64,000 nt of DNA, from the NCBI GenBank assembly GCA_016709495.1, contig JADJMS010000046.1:310001-374000 (forward strand), written 5' to 3'. Below the pieces are notes generated by a model. It saw only the letters and a list, made by a program, of their open reading frames with translations, did not search any database and was not told the origin of the DNA. Origin of the DNA: Candidatus Dechloromonas phosphorivorans. Lineage in GTDB: Bacteria > Pseudomonadota > Gammaproteobacteria > Burkholderiales > Rhodocyclaceae. Within the stretch, counting starts at the first letter, position 1. Each line of letters starts with the position of its first letter. A program made the position numbers and the translations under genes. Positions 47,601 to 56,254 of the stretch are shown one piece after another.

Positions 47601-48650
47601 TTAGCGCAGGTCGTACCAAACCCCTCGGCCACTGCCATGCTGGTTCAGCGTGCCGCGTTCGACCAGGGTACGGAAATGCTGTTTCAATGTATTGCGGCTG
47701 GCGCCGGTCAACTTGATCGCTTCACCAATCGTGACACGACCATGTTCGCGGGCAAACTCGACGATCTGTAGCTGCAGTTCAGGCATGGCCGCCAGCACGA
47801 TCTTCTCACGCTCGACCTTCTTTTCCAGACGCCGCATCTGCTCGGCCAAAGACCGCAGAAAGAACACCAGCCACGGCTGCCAGTTCGGTGATTCCGTGCG
47901 GATCGTGCCTTGGGTTTGACGCAGCGCCAGGTAGTAGGCTTCCTTGCTGTGTTCGATCACGCTTTCCAACGAACTGTAGGGCACGTAGGCGTACCCGGTC
48001 TGCAGGAGCAGGAGCGTGGTCAGTACCCGGGAAAGGCGCCCGTTGCCATCCTGGAAGGGATGGATCTCCAAGAATACGACGACGCACAGGGCGATGATCA
48101 GCAGTGGATGCAGTCGGGCAGTCTCTCGCTCCTGGTTTACCCAGGTCACCAGTTCCGTCATCAGGCGAGGCGTATCGAAAGGTGACGCGGTCTGAAACAC
48201 GATACCGATCTGCGCGCCGGTTTCGTCGAAAGCAGCGACGCTGTTCGAGTTGGTTTTGTAATTGCCGCGATGCCAGGTGTCCTTCTCGCTGTGACGCAGC
48301 AGGATCTGATGCAACTGTTTGATGTGATTCTCGGTGAACGGGATGTCCTGCCACGATGAAAACACCAAGTCCATCAGCTCGGCATAGCCAGCCACTTCCT
48401 GCTCATCGCGGGTGGCGAAGGATTTGATCTCCAGATTCGACAGGAGCTGTTCCACCTCCCGATCGGACAGCTTGCTGCCCTCGATGCGGGTGGAGGAGCC
48501 GATGCTCTCGATGGTGGCCACGCGGCGCAGAGCCGACAGGCGGTCTGGCGCAAGCGTACCCAAGGCACGCCAAGCGCCCTTGAACTCGTCGATCTTGGCA
48601 ATGAGGCTCAAGATCTCCGTGGTGATCTGAATGGAGTCGGTTTTCAGCAT
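47601..48650 (-). CDS. Fic-domain AMP-transferase
   Basis: 349 residues. N-terminal inhibitory helix motif STRIEGSKLS (S/T-x-x-x-E-G, residues ~54-60) marks a class II Fic protein; the catalytic motif HPFQDGNGRLSR (near 200) is complete; the C-terminus is a winged HTH (GRVTIGEAIKLTGASRNTLK). Such proteins transfer AMP from ATP to target proteins and are often found in defence or toxin contexts. The HTH suggests that it binds DNA or self-regulates. Position beside recombinase genes marks it as island cargo. Confidence 0.92.
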   Translation of the reverse strand: MLKTDSIQITTEILSLIAKIDEFKGAWRALGTLAPDRLSALRRVATIESIGSSTRIEGSKLSDREVEQLLSNLEIKSFATRDEQEVAGYAELMDLVFSSWQDIPFTENHIKQLHQILLRHSEKDTWHRGNYKTNSNSVAAFDETGAQIGIVFQTASPFDTPRLMTELVTWVNQERETARLHPLLIIALCVVVFLEIHPFQDGNGRLSRVLTTLLLLQTGYAYVPYSSLESVIEHSKEAYYLALRQTQGTIRTESPNWQPWLVFFLRSLAEQMRRLEKKVEREKIVLAAMPELQLQIVEFAREHGRVTIGEAIKLTGASRNTLKQHFRTLVERGTLNQHGSGRGVWYDLR

Positions 48651-48879
48651 GAGCCAATACTACACCCATTTACACCCAATAAAGAAGAAAACCATTCTCA
48701 CGCCCGATTACACCCATTTCATCGAATTATCCCGTAGTGTTGCGGAACATCGGGTGATTGACGTCTGACCCGATGAGTCGGAACGGGCGTGTAAGAACAC
48801 GCCCACCCGGTAGCACCCTTCCCGGCCGAAGGCGGTCCGGTCACGCACGTTCCATTTCAATCTTTGAATGGAGTGCATC

Positions 48880-49302
48880 ATGACCAAGCAATGCAAAGCC
48901 TGTGGCAAGGCGTTTCAGTCTCATCCCAAGGTTCCCAACCAAACTTACTGCTCGTCTCCAGAATGCCAACGCGAGCGTCGCCGACGGTGGCTGGAGGAAA
49001 AACGGCAGTTTGACGCTGACTATCAAGGCAACGAACCGCAAAAGATCGAACAGTGGCGAAACGAGCATCCGGACTACTGGAAGCAATATCGCCTGGACAA
49101 TCCGGACTACGCCAACCGCAACCGAAATCTACAGCAGACCCGCAATCAGCGGTCCAGAAATCCGATGATTGCAAATGTATACGAGTTGCCGGAGCTTTCC
49201 CCTTTGGCCTCCGGGCGTTATCGGCTCATTCCGGTGATTGCCGACGTGATTGCAAATGAATACGAGTTGATCGTTGAAATCACAGTCCTATCAATACCTT
49301 AA
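48880..49302 (+). CDS. Cys-rich (zinc-binding-like) protein of the recombinase cassette
   Basis: 140 residues starting MTKQCKACGKAFQSHPKVPN (ATG 48880, GGAGTG upstream). A likely zinc site is formed by CKAC and the later YCSSPECQRERRRRW; a repeated WRNEHPDYWKQYRLDNPDYA segment follows and the C-terminus reads SGRYRLIPVIADVIANEYEL. Proteins of this kind are regularly found before a serine recombinase and ParB-like genes in proteobacterial islands, but I know of no defined function. Its 3' part contains two of the three direct repeats at 49167-49334. Confidence 0.7.
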   Translation: MTKQCKACGKAFQSHPKVPNQTYCSSPECQRERRRRWLEEKRQFDADYQGNEPQKIEQWRNEHPDYWKQYRLDNPDYANRNRNLQQTRNQRSRNPMIANVYELPELSPLASGRYRLIPVIADVIANEYELIVEITVLSIP

Positions 49303-49334
49303 GTACTTATCTGCGTCTGATTGCAAATGAGGAC
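49167..49334. repeat. Three spaced direct repeats before the recombinase gene
   Basis: TTGCAAATGnATACGAGT-type boxes begin at 49169, 49250 and 49321 (the third partial, with GGACG in place of ATACG), spaced 81 and 71 bases. Two lie in the 3' end of the Cys-rich gene, one between it and the recombinase. They could be binding sites for the ParB-like proteins or the recombinase, i.e. iteron- or attachment-like. The TGCAAATGA core also occurs in the repeats at 34438-34552. Confidence 0.5.
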
Positions 49335-49495
49335 GTGATGGAGAATGCCGCGCCAGACTGATAACTTCCGGCGCGTGCATTCTCAATCTTTCGCAAAACC
49401 GTCCCTCACCCTGTCCGGAGCTGACATCCGATGAAGCGACATGACATCCTGCGAACAAGAGAGGGCTTTTCGTATGTAAAGGGACAATCTCAGCG

Positions 49496-51058
49496 ATGGC
49501 AGAACAAGAAAACACTGGAGACGGAAGCCAAGCCTCGCTGTTCAAGGCTGCACAGTATGTCCGGATGTCCACCGAGCACCAGCAATACTCGACGGAAAAT
49601 CAGGGCGACAAAATCAAGGAATATGCTGCCCACCGTGGCATCGAAATCATCAAGACCTACACCGATGCAGGCAAGAGTGGTCTGCGCATCGATGGCCGGC
49701 AGGCACTGCAACAGCTGATCAAGGATGTCGAAACCGGGGTGGCGGACTTCCAAATCATCCTGGTCTACGACGTCAGTCGCTGGGGGCGCTTCCAGGACGC
49801 GGACGAAAGTGCCTACTACGAGTACATTTGCCGGCGCGCCGGCATCCAGGTTGCCTACTGCGCCGAGCAGTTCGAGAACGATGGCTCACCGGTCTCGACC
49901 ATCGTCAAAGGCGTCAAACGGGCAATGGCTGGTGAATACAGCCGGGAACTATCGACCAAGGTATTCGCTGGCCAATGCCGCTTGATTGAACTCGGCTATC
50001 GTCAGGGCGGCCCGGCCGGCTATGGCCTGCGCCGTATCCTGGTCGATCAGAACGGATCCGTGAAAAGCGAACTTTCACGAGGCGAGCACAAGAGCTTGCA
50101 GACTGACCGCGTCATTTTGATGCCTGGTCCGGACGACGAAGTTCATACCGTCAATCTGATCTACCAATGGTTTATCGATCACGGCATATCGACATCCGAT
50201 ATTGCCGGCCGCCTGAACGGCATGAAGGTGAAAACCGATCTAGGGCGCGAATGGACCCGTGCCACCGTCCAGGAAATTCTGACCAATGAGAAGTACATCG
50301 GCAACAACGTCTACAACCGGATCTCCTTCAAGCTCAAGAAAACCCGGGTCGCCAATCCCAGGGAGATGTGGATCAAGAAGGAAGCGGCCTTCGAGCCAAT
50401 CGTTCAACCCGACCTGTTCTACACGGCACAGGGAATTATCCGAGAACGAAATCGGCGCTACAGCGACGAGGAGTTGATCGAGCGACTGCGTGCCCTCTAC
50501 GAGAATCGCGGGCTCCTGTCAGGGTTGATCATCGACGAGACCGAAAACATGCCCTCGGCCGCTGTCTATATGAATCGCTTTGGCAGTCTGATACGGGCCT
50601 ACCAGATGGTCGGCTTTACGCCCGACCGGGACTATCACTACCTCGAGATCAATCGCCTCCTGCGCCGGGTACATCCTGTCATCGTGGCGGATACGGAGGC
50701 GCAAATCAGAGAAATTGGCGGACTGGTCGTCCGCGATCCGGCGACCGATCTGCTGCGAGTCAATCAAGAGTTCAGCGTTTCAGTGGTGGTGGTTCGATGC
50801 CACAACACCGAGGCCGGCGGTCATCGATGGAAGGTGCGTTTCGATGCCAGCTTGCGGCCGGACATCACAGTGGCGGTGCGCCTGGACCATTCCAACCAAA
50901 CCGCCCGCGATTACTACCTCCTGCCGCAACTGGATTTCGGCCAACCACGCATCAGCTTGGCTGAACACAATGGAATCGAGTTCGAGAGTTACCGGTTCGA
51001 CAGCCTGGATTTCCTCTACGGCATGGCCGAACGCACACGGGTTAGGAGAGCCGCATGA
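49496..51058 (+). CDS. Large serine recombinase
   Basis: 520 residues. Resolvase domain with catalytic serine in QYVRMSTEHQQ (residue ~26), then YTDAGKSGLRIDGR and LVYDVSRWGRFQD; the recombinase domain follows (GYRQGGPAGYGLRRIL, EWTRATVQEILTNEKYIGNN). No Cys-rich zinc ribbon is visible, which differs from phage integrases and recalls transposon-type members. It likely catalyses excision or integration of this cassette. The stop overlaps the ATG of the ParB-like gene, so the three genes form one translational unit. Confidence 0.9.
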   Translation: MAEQENTGDGSQASLFKAAQYVRMSTEHQQYSTENQGDKIKEYAAHRGIEIIKTYTDAGKSGLRIDGRQALQQLIKDVETGVADFQIILVYDVSRWGRFQDADESAYYEYICRRAGIQVAYCAEQFENDGSPVSTIVKGVKRAMAGEYSRELSTKVFAGQCRLIELGYRQGGPAGYGLRRILVDQNGSVKSELSRGEHKSLQTDRVILMPGPDDEVHTVNLIYQWFIDHGISTSDIAGRLNGMKVKTDLGREWTRATVQEILTNEKYIGNNVYNRISFKLKKTRVANPREMWIKKEAAFEPIVQPDLFYTAQGIIRERNRRYSDEELIERLRALYENRGLLSGLIIDETENMPSAAVYMNRFGSLIRAYQMVGFTPDRDYHYLEINRLLRRVHPVIVADTEAQIREIGGLVVRDPATDLLRVNQEFSVSVVVVRCHNTEAGGHRWKVRFDASLRPDITVAVRLDHSNQTARDYYLLPQLDFGQPRISLAEHNGIEFESYRFDSLDFLYGMAERTRVRRAA

Positions 51059-51957
51059 AAAAAGAGTGCCCATCCAGCAACTTGCAAATGATTCCGATCG
51101 ACAAAATCGAGGTACTCAACTCGCGTGACCGTAATGGCAAAGTCTTCGCCGAGATCGTGGGCAACATCAAGAATATCGGTCTGAAAAAACCGATCACCGT
51201 GACGCCGCGAACCGACGCAAATGGCAATGAAAAATTCATGCTGATTTGCGGTGAAGGCCGGCTCAATGCCTTCAAATCACTGGGCGAAACCACGATTCCA
51301 GCGATGGTGGTCGAAGTCAGTGATGAAGACGCTTTTATCATGAGTCTTGCTGAAAACATTGCTCGCCGCCAAGGGCGTACTCTCGAACTGCTGGCAGGCA
51401 TTGAAAAGTTACGTGACCAGGGTTACGACAAGAAAGCGATCGCGCTGAAAACAGGCCTCGGAGAGGACTACATCTATGGCATTTTGCAACTACTCAAAAA
51501 TGGTGAAGAGCGATTGCTGATTGCGGTGGAACAAGGACGCATTCCACTCAACGCCGCCTTGACCATTGCAGGAGCCGGCAGCAACGATAAGGATATTCAA
51601 GCGGCTTTGCAGGAGGCGTATGAGAACGGCCAATTGCGCGGCAATCACCTGATTCAGGCCCGCAAAGTCATTGAGAAACGAAGGTCTCTGGGACGGGGCA
51701 TTGCCCGAGGGATGCCTCGAAAAGTTCCGGATGTCACCTCGTCGAGCCTGGTCCGAACCTACCAAAAGGAGGTCGAGCGCCAAAAGCTCATGGTCAAGAA
51801 AGCGGAATTTGCGCAGCAGCGATTGCTGTTTGTGGTGGAAGCCATGCGCCATCTCCTCGCTGACGAAAACTTCACCAATTTGCTTCGTGCTGAAGGGCTA
51901 GAAACATTGCCGAAGCACATCGCGGAACGGGTTTGGCCTGGAGGGAGCATGGCATGA
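51055..51957 (+). CDS. ParB/KorB-like partition protein 1
   Basis: 300 residues. ParB N-terminal (sulfiredoxin-like, CTP-binding in ParB) domain: MIPIDKIEVLNSRDRNGKVF, box II CGEGRLNAF and LAENIARRQ; a helix-turn-helix follows (YDKKAIALKTGLGEDYIYGI). Normally such proteins load at parS on plasmids or chromosomes with a ParA ATPase; no ParA is encoded here. It overlaps the recombinase by four bases and the next ParB-like gene by four bases. Confidence 0.85.
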   Translation: MKKECPSSNLQMIPIDKIEVLNSRDRNGKVFAEIVGNIKNIGLKKPITVTPRTDANGNEKFMLICGEGRLNAFKSLGETTIPAMVVEVSDEDAFIMSLAENIARRQGRTLELLAGIEKLRDQGYDKKAIALKTGLGEDYIYGILQLLKNGEERLLIAVEQGRIPLNAALTIAGAGSNDKDIQAALQEAYENGQLRGNHLIQARKVIEKRRSLGRGIARGMPRKVPDVTSSSLVRTYQKEVERQKLMVKKAEFAQQRLLFVVEAMRHLLADENFTNLLRAEGLETLPKHIAERVWPGGSMA

Positions 51958-52835
51958 CTCAATCGCGCCTTGGCTTTATTCCTGAACCCATTACGGTTGC
52001 ATTTGAAAAGTTGCTGCCATCACGCAAACCGCCAGAAGGTCTTGCGATCTCCAGGAAATTCAAGCAGATCGTTGCCTCCATCGATGCCATCGGCCTGATT
52101 GAACCCCTGACCATCGCCAAAGCGGACAAGGCCACCGGCATGCACTTGTTGTTGGATGGGCACATTCGAATGTTCGCGCTTCAGGAATTGGGGTTCAGCA
52201 GTGCCCTGTGCCTGATCGCCAAGGACGATGAGAGTTACACCTACAACAACCGAATCAACCGACTATCCACTATTCAGGAACACTTCATGATCCGTCGCGC
52301 CGTGGAGCGCGGCGTCACGCCGGAACGCTTGGCGAAATCGCTGGAACTGGACATCGAACACATCACTAAGAAAATCAACTTACTCGATGGCATTTGTGCG
52401 GAGGCGGTTCGGTTACTCAAGGACAAGCATTTTTCGGCCAATCTGAGCCCAGTACTGCGCAAGATGAAACCGACCCGACAAGTGGAGTGCGTTGAGCTGA
52501 TGGTGGCCACCAATAACATCACAGTGTCTTACGCCCAAGCGCTGCTGGCGGCAACGCCCAGCAACATGCTGGTGAATGAAGGTGTGGCAAAGAAAATAAA
52601 GGGCGTCACTCCCGATCAAATGGCGAAGATGGAGCGCGAAATGGCGAATCTCGAAGGGCAGTTCAAACTGGTCGAGCAGTCCTACGGTCAGGACGTTCTC
52701 AATCTGGTGCTTGCCAAGGGGTACTTGACCAAGTTGCTGGACAACGAAGCCGTCATCCGCTTTTTATCCCAAAACCACCCCGAAATTCTGCGCGAGTTTT
52801 CCGGCATCGTACAAACGACGTCACTGGACAAATAG
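51954..52835 (+). CDS. RepB-like ParB-family protein 2
   Basis: 293 residues from ATG 51954. ParB-like start (FEKLLPSRKPPEGLAISRKF), box II-like LLLDGHIRMFAL, and RepB domain NNRINRLSTIQEHFMIRRAV typical of repABC plasmid partition proteins. The two ParB-family members in tandem, coupled to a serine recombinase and without ParA or a replicase, form an unusual set. They may act as accessory architectural proteins in recombination or as regulators; this is inference. Confidence 0.85.
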   Translation: MTQSRLGFIPEPITVAFEKLLPSRKPPEGLAISRKFKQIVASIDAIGLIEPLTIAKADKATGMHLLLDGHIRMFALQELGFSSALCLIAKDDESYTYNNRINRLSTIQEHFMIRRAVERGVTPERLAKSLELDIEHITKKINLLDGICAEAVRLLKDKHFSANLSPVLRKMKPTRQVECVELMVATNNITVSYAQALLAATPSNMLVNEGVAKKIKGVTPDQMAKMEREMANLEGQFKLVEQSYGQDVLNLVLAKGYLTKLLDNEAVIRFLSQNHPEILREFSGIVQTTSLDK

Positions 52836-53097
52836 TGAATGCAATCTGACGCCAGACACGTACTCAATCAATAACACGCTTGAAAATCCCTCAGTGTGGA
52901 GGGTCGTAGTGCTGCCCGCGTGGGCGATACGGAGGTCTTTAACAATCCGGATGCATTAGGGTCGTCGTCTCCGAAACGGATGTCCTGTTTCTGCCCGTGA
53001 TCGAGGCGACGGCCGACAGGCTTGCCGCTGGCCTGCTCATTCGTCAAGGGTGGGAACGGATGGGCGAACAGCGGCACCTACCTATCGCACAATTGGC

Positions 53098-53721
53098 TCA
53101 AGCACCACTGGTTAAACTTGGATGGACCTGGACGCTGTAACCACGCTGAAGCGCCTTGATTGTGCAAGCCGGAGTTAACACCACAAATGGCCCCGCCACA
53201 GCTGATACTGGCTGCGCATGACCATAGCCGTCAAACGACCACTGGAACAAGCTGTTGCCGCGGACAAGGTACCAGTTTCCGGTACTTGTCTGCTTGACGA
53301 TAACACCGTCTGGCAATCCCTTGATCGACGGCGTTTCAACGCGTGCCCGGGGTGCTCGATCCAGTTTCATCTGTCTATCCACGTCGCCGGCCAGCACCTT
53401 TTCGCCGTTCCGATTGCCGGCGCTCCATGCTGCAAGAAACGCATCGTATCGATCGCGTCGGCACGTGGCGCAGGGGCGGTGGCCAGCAGCAAGTGCGGTC
53501 GCCTCATCGAGAAAGAACAACTCTGTGTAATTGCCAGCATCCATGACTTTACGTTTGATGTTCTTGAACTCAATCAGGCACGTGACCCAGGCATCCCGCT
53601 TGGAACGCGAAATGATCTCCCTGGCCTCGTTATGCAGACAGCCCCGGTTGCCCATCAGCAGTCCCCTGGCTGAGGATCGGCAAAATTCTCCCTCTGGATT
53701 GATCCGGTTTTGCAGCGGCAT
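53098..53721 (-). CDS. Conserved hypothetical protein with HRPCxxC motif
   Basis: 207 residues starting MPLQNRINPEGEFCRSSARG at 53721, with GGGAGG just upstream. The central TELFFLDEATALAAGHRPCA then TCRRDRYDAF resembles the metal-binding Ada/HNH-like CxxC pattern. The family is widespread in proteobacterial accessory regions but has no assigned function that I know. It is divergent from the WYL regulator; the short palindrome between them may control one or both. Confidence 0.75.
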   Translation of the reverse strand: MPLQNRINPEGEFCRSSARGLLMGNRGCLHNEAREIISRSKRDAWVTCLIEFKNIKRKVMDAGNYTELFFLDEATALAAGHRPCATCRRDRYDAFLAAWSAGNRNGEKVLAGDVDRQMKLDRAPRARVETPSIKGLPDGVIVKQTSTGNWYLVRGNSLFQWSFDGYGHAQPVSAVAGPFVVLTPACTIKALQRGYSVQVHPSLTSGA

Positions 53722-53738
53722 ATGGCCTCCCATTCATG

Positions 53739-53753
53739 TCAATAAATTATTGA
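53739..53753. promoter_or_regulatory. 15-bp perfect palindrome in the divergent spacer
   Basis: TCAATAAATTATTGA lies 18 bases upstream of the conserved hypothetical gene and ~250 bases before the WYL regulator. Its symmetry suits a dimeric HTH protein such as the WYL regulator, but the site is AT-rich and could also be promoter sequence. Confidence 0.4.
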
Positions 53754-54006
53754 TTGAGTCGCCATCGTAAACGCCAGCAGGCGCACATAGTGAGCCTGGA
53801 CGATGTAAGCATGGCTGGCAACGCGTTCACCAATAGCGATCATGGACATCAAACAATCAACCGGCACTCCGCAACAGCGCCAATCAAGAAAACTCGTTAC
53901 GGGCCAATCCGGCATTTTCATCGTTCCACGAATTCCATGTCATGATTCGAGCTTTCGGGCTCAAGATGTAAGCCCCGGATTTCTCGCGATACCGACGGAG
54001 ATTGGC

Positions 54007-54984
54007 ATGGGTGGCATGGAGCGCATTTATCAGATCGACCAGATACTTGCTGGCCGCAAGTTCGTTCCGCGTGTCGAGCTTCAAGAAAGACTCGGGGTCT
54101 CATGGGCGACATTGAAGCGTGACCTCAACTATCTGAAGGACCGCCTCAACGCTCCCATCATCTTCGATCGCGAGCTTGGCGGCTACCGGTTCGAGACAGA
54201 GGGGAAACGTATCGGGCCACAGTATGAGCTACCAGGCCTTTGGTTCTCCGCTGAGGAAATTCATGCGCTCCTAACCATGCAGCACCTGCTCTCAAATCTT
54301 GATACCGGCGGCCTCCTCGGGCCACAGATCAAACCACTTCTTGCACGACTGACGGGCTTGCTGGGTACTGCCGACAATCCGGCCGAGGAAGTGCAGCGCC
54401 GGATCCGCATTCAGACTGTAGGCGCAAGGGAGTTCCATCTCGACCATTTCCAGGCCGTTGGGTCAGCCTTACTCAGGCGCAAGCGGCTGGTTATCCGATA
54501 CCACGCCCGAGGCACCGACGAAATAACGGAACGGGAAATCTCACCACAGCGTCTCGTTCACTACCGCGACAATTGGTATCTCGATGCCTGGTGCCATCTG
54601 CGCGACGGGTTACGGGCATTTTCGGTCGACGCCATTGATCACGCTGAAATCCTCGACAAACGCAGCAAGGATGTCGCTGACAAGCGTCTCGACGAGGTTC
54701 TCGGCTCGGGCTACGGCATTTTCTCAGGGGATGACGTGTCCTGGGCGACCCTACGGTTTACGCCTGAACGAACACGCTGGGTTGCCTCCGAGCGTTGGCA
54801 TCCTGGCCAGGTAGGCCGGCTACTTGAGGATGGTAGCTACGAACTGAAGGTTCCCTACTCCGACGATAGGGAACTGATCATGGACATCATGAAGTATGGC
54901 GGCGACTGCAAGGTGTTGGGCCCGCAACCACTAATAGCGCGGGTGGCGGCTGAATGTCGGCGAGCTGGTAGTCAATATTCATGA
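54007..54984 (+). CDS. WYL-domain transcriptional regulator (BrxR-like)
   Basis: 325 residues. N-terminal winged HTH (ERIYQIDQILAGRKFVPRVE then LQERLGVSWATLKRDLNYLK), central WYL domain (GSALLRRKRLVIRYHARGTD; RLVHYRDNWYLDAWCHLRDG) and WCX C-terminus. BrxR-type WYL repressors head many BREX loci and sense a nucleotide or nucleic-acid ligand. ATG 54007 follows GGAG; 54016 is an alternative. It is 3 kb upstream of the BREX core, with three accessory genes in between. Confidence 0.85.
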   Translation: MGGMERIYQIDQILAGRKFVPRVELQERLGVSWATLKRDLNYLKDRLNAPIIFDRELGGYRFETEGKRIGPQYELPGLWFSAEEIHALLTMQHLLSNLDTGGLLGPQIKPLLARLTGLLGTADNPAEEVQRRIRIQTVGAREFHLDHFQAVGSALLRRKRLVIRYHARGTDEITEREISPQRLVHYRDNWYLDAWCHLRDGLRAFSVDAIDHAEILDKRSKDVADKRLDEVLGSGYGIFSGDDVSWATLRFTPERTRWVASERWHPGQVGRLLEDGSYELKVPYSDDRELIMDIMKYGGDCKVLGPQPLIARVAAECRRAGSQYS

Positions 54985-55091
54985 TTTGTTGAATCAGGCC
55001 AGCCATATCAGATGGATTGCGTCGGGCGCATTTGGTGAGCCCATGGGTTTGTAGCATTTGGTCTGTCACCAACAATTCAGGAGGCAAGGCC

Positions 55092-55370
55092 ATGCTAACC
55101 ATGACCCATCATGCTCAGACAAGACTGCAGCAGCGCGGGATTCCCCAAACCGTGCTTGAGAGCTTGCTCGATTTCGGTAACGAGGTTCATGACCACCGTG
55201 GAAGTCTGATTATCTATTTCGATCGCCGAGCTCGTGCCCACCTTCGCGCCGCTTGCGGCAACGCCCTGTACAAGCGCATTGAGCCCCATCTTGACGCCTA
55301 TGCCGTCCTTGGCGATACCGGTGAAGTTGTTACGGTTGGCCACCGTACCCGTCGCATAAATCACCACTGA
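55092..55370 (+). CDS. DUF4258 small protein
   Basis: 92 residues from ATG 55092 with perfect AGGAGG eight bases upstream. Sequence MTHHAQTRLQQRGIPQTVLE then DHRGSLIIYFDRRARAHLRA has the DUF4258 pattern (H-x-x-x-R-x-x-x-R-x-I start). Some members resemble the fold of toxin components of toxin-antitoxin pairs; no antitoxin gene adjoins. Ten bases separate it from the ADP-ribosylglycohydrolase gene, so they are likely cotranscribed. Confidence 0.75.
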   Translation: MLTMTHHAQTRLQQRGIPQTVLESLLDFGNEVHDHRGSLIIYFDRRARAHLRAACGNALYKRIEPHLDAYAVLGDTGEVVTVGHRTRRINHH

Positions 55371-55380
55371 GGATTGACGA

Positions 55381-56139
55381 ATGCTTGGTGCCATCATCGG
55401 CGACATTGTTGGTTCGGTCTACGAGTTCAACAACTACCGCGCCAAGGACTTTCAGCCCTTCTTCCACCCAAAGGTATTCTTCACCGACGACACGGTCTGC
55501 ACCATCGCAGTGGCCGAGGCCCTTGTGTCCGGGACGGAGCCTTCGGCATCTCTGCGGGAATGGGGGCGGCGATACTGGGATAACGGCGGTTGGGGGCAGC
55601 GGTTTGCGCTATGGATCGCCAGCGATGACATGGGGCCGTACAACAGTTTCGGGAATGGGGCCGCCATGAGGGTATCTGCCGCCGGAATTCTGGCCAGGAG
55701 TGTTGATGAAGCAATCGCTCTCTCGGATCGTGTGACCGAGGTGACACACAACCACCCTGAAGGGATGCGTGGCGCGGCAGCGACGGCCGTGGCCATCCAT
55801 CTGGCACGATCGGGAGTATCGGTTTCTGATATCCGGCAGACAATCAGTCAGCAATTCGGATATGACCTGGCCCCGACTGTGGATCAAATCCGTCCAGACT
55901 ATCGGTATAACGAGCGCAGCCAGGATACGGTCCCACAAGCGTTGATCTGTGCATTCGAAGCCGCAAACTTCGAAGATGCCATCAGAAACGCTATTTCAAT
56001 AGGCGGCGACAGTGACACCATCGCTGCCATCGCCGGATCTGTCGCGGAGGCCCTATTCGGCATCGGTGATGAGATTGCCACGCAAGGGGTGGTCATATCT
56101 GCCGCAGGAAATGCGTGCAGTGCTCCATGCACTGTATGA
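55381..56139 (+). CDS. ADP-ribosylglycohydrolase (DraG/ARH family)
   Basis: 252 residues. GAIIGDIVGSVYEFNN at the N-terminus, metal-binding FFTDDTVCTIAVAEAL, GNGAAMRVSAAGILA, HNHPEG and the C-terminal ISIGGDSDTIAAIAGSVAEA supply the Asp/Thr ligands of the di-magnesium site. Such enzymes remove ADP-ribose from proteins or nucleic acids. In a defence island it could reverse ADP-ribosylation made by a toxin or phage; no ADP-ribosyltransferase is seen in the window. Confidence 0.92.
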   Translation: MLGAIIGDIVGSVYEFNNYRAKDFQPFFHPKVFFTDDTVCTIAVAEALVSGTEPSASLREWGRRYWDNGGWGQRFALWIASDDMGPYNSFGNGAAMRVSAAGILARSVDEAIALSDRVTEVTHNHPEGMRGAAATAVAIHLARSGVSVSDIRQTISQQFGYDLAPTVDQIRPDYRYNERSQDTVPQALICAFEAANFEDAIRNAISIGGDSDTIAAIAGSVAEALFGIGDEIATQGVVISAAGNACSAPCTV

Positions 56140-56254
56140 GTCCGTCGACTGCACGAAAGGTGGCAGGCAATACGCCGGGCGCATTCTGTGAGCCCGTGAC
56201 CCCGTATCTTGTCTCACATGCTCTGGCAATTATGCCGGACGAACAGGAGATGAG

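Noticed and set aside
34391..49334. One 15-kb transposon bounded by the TGCAAATGA-containing repeats at 34.4 and 49.2 kb
   Set aside because: Ends of such transposons should be inverted, but both arrays have the core in the same orientation and the flanking parts of the repeats differ. The shared core is noted only as a curiosity.
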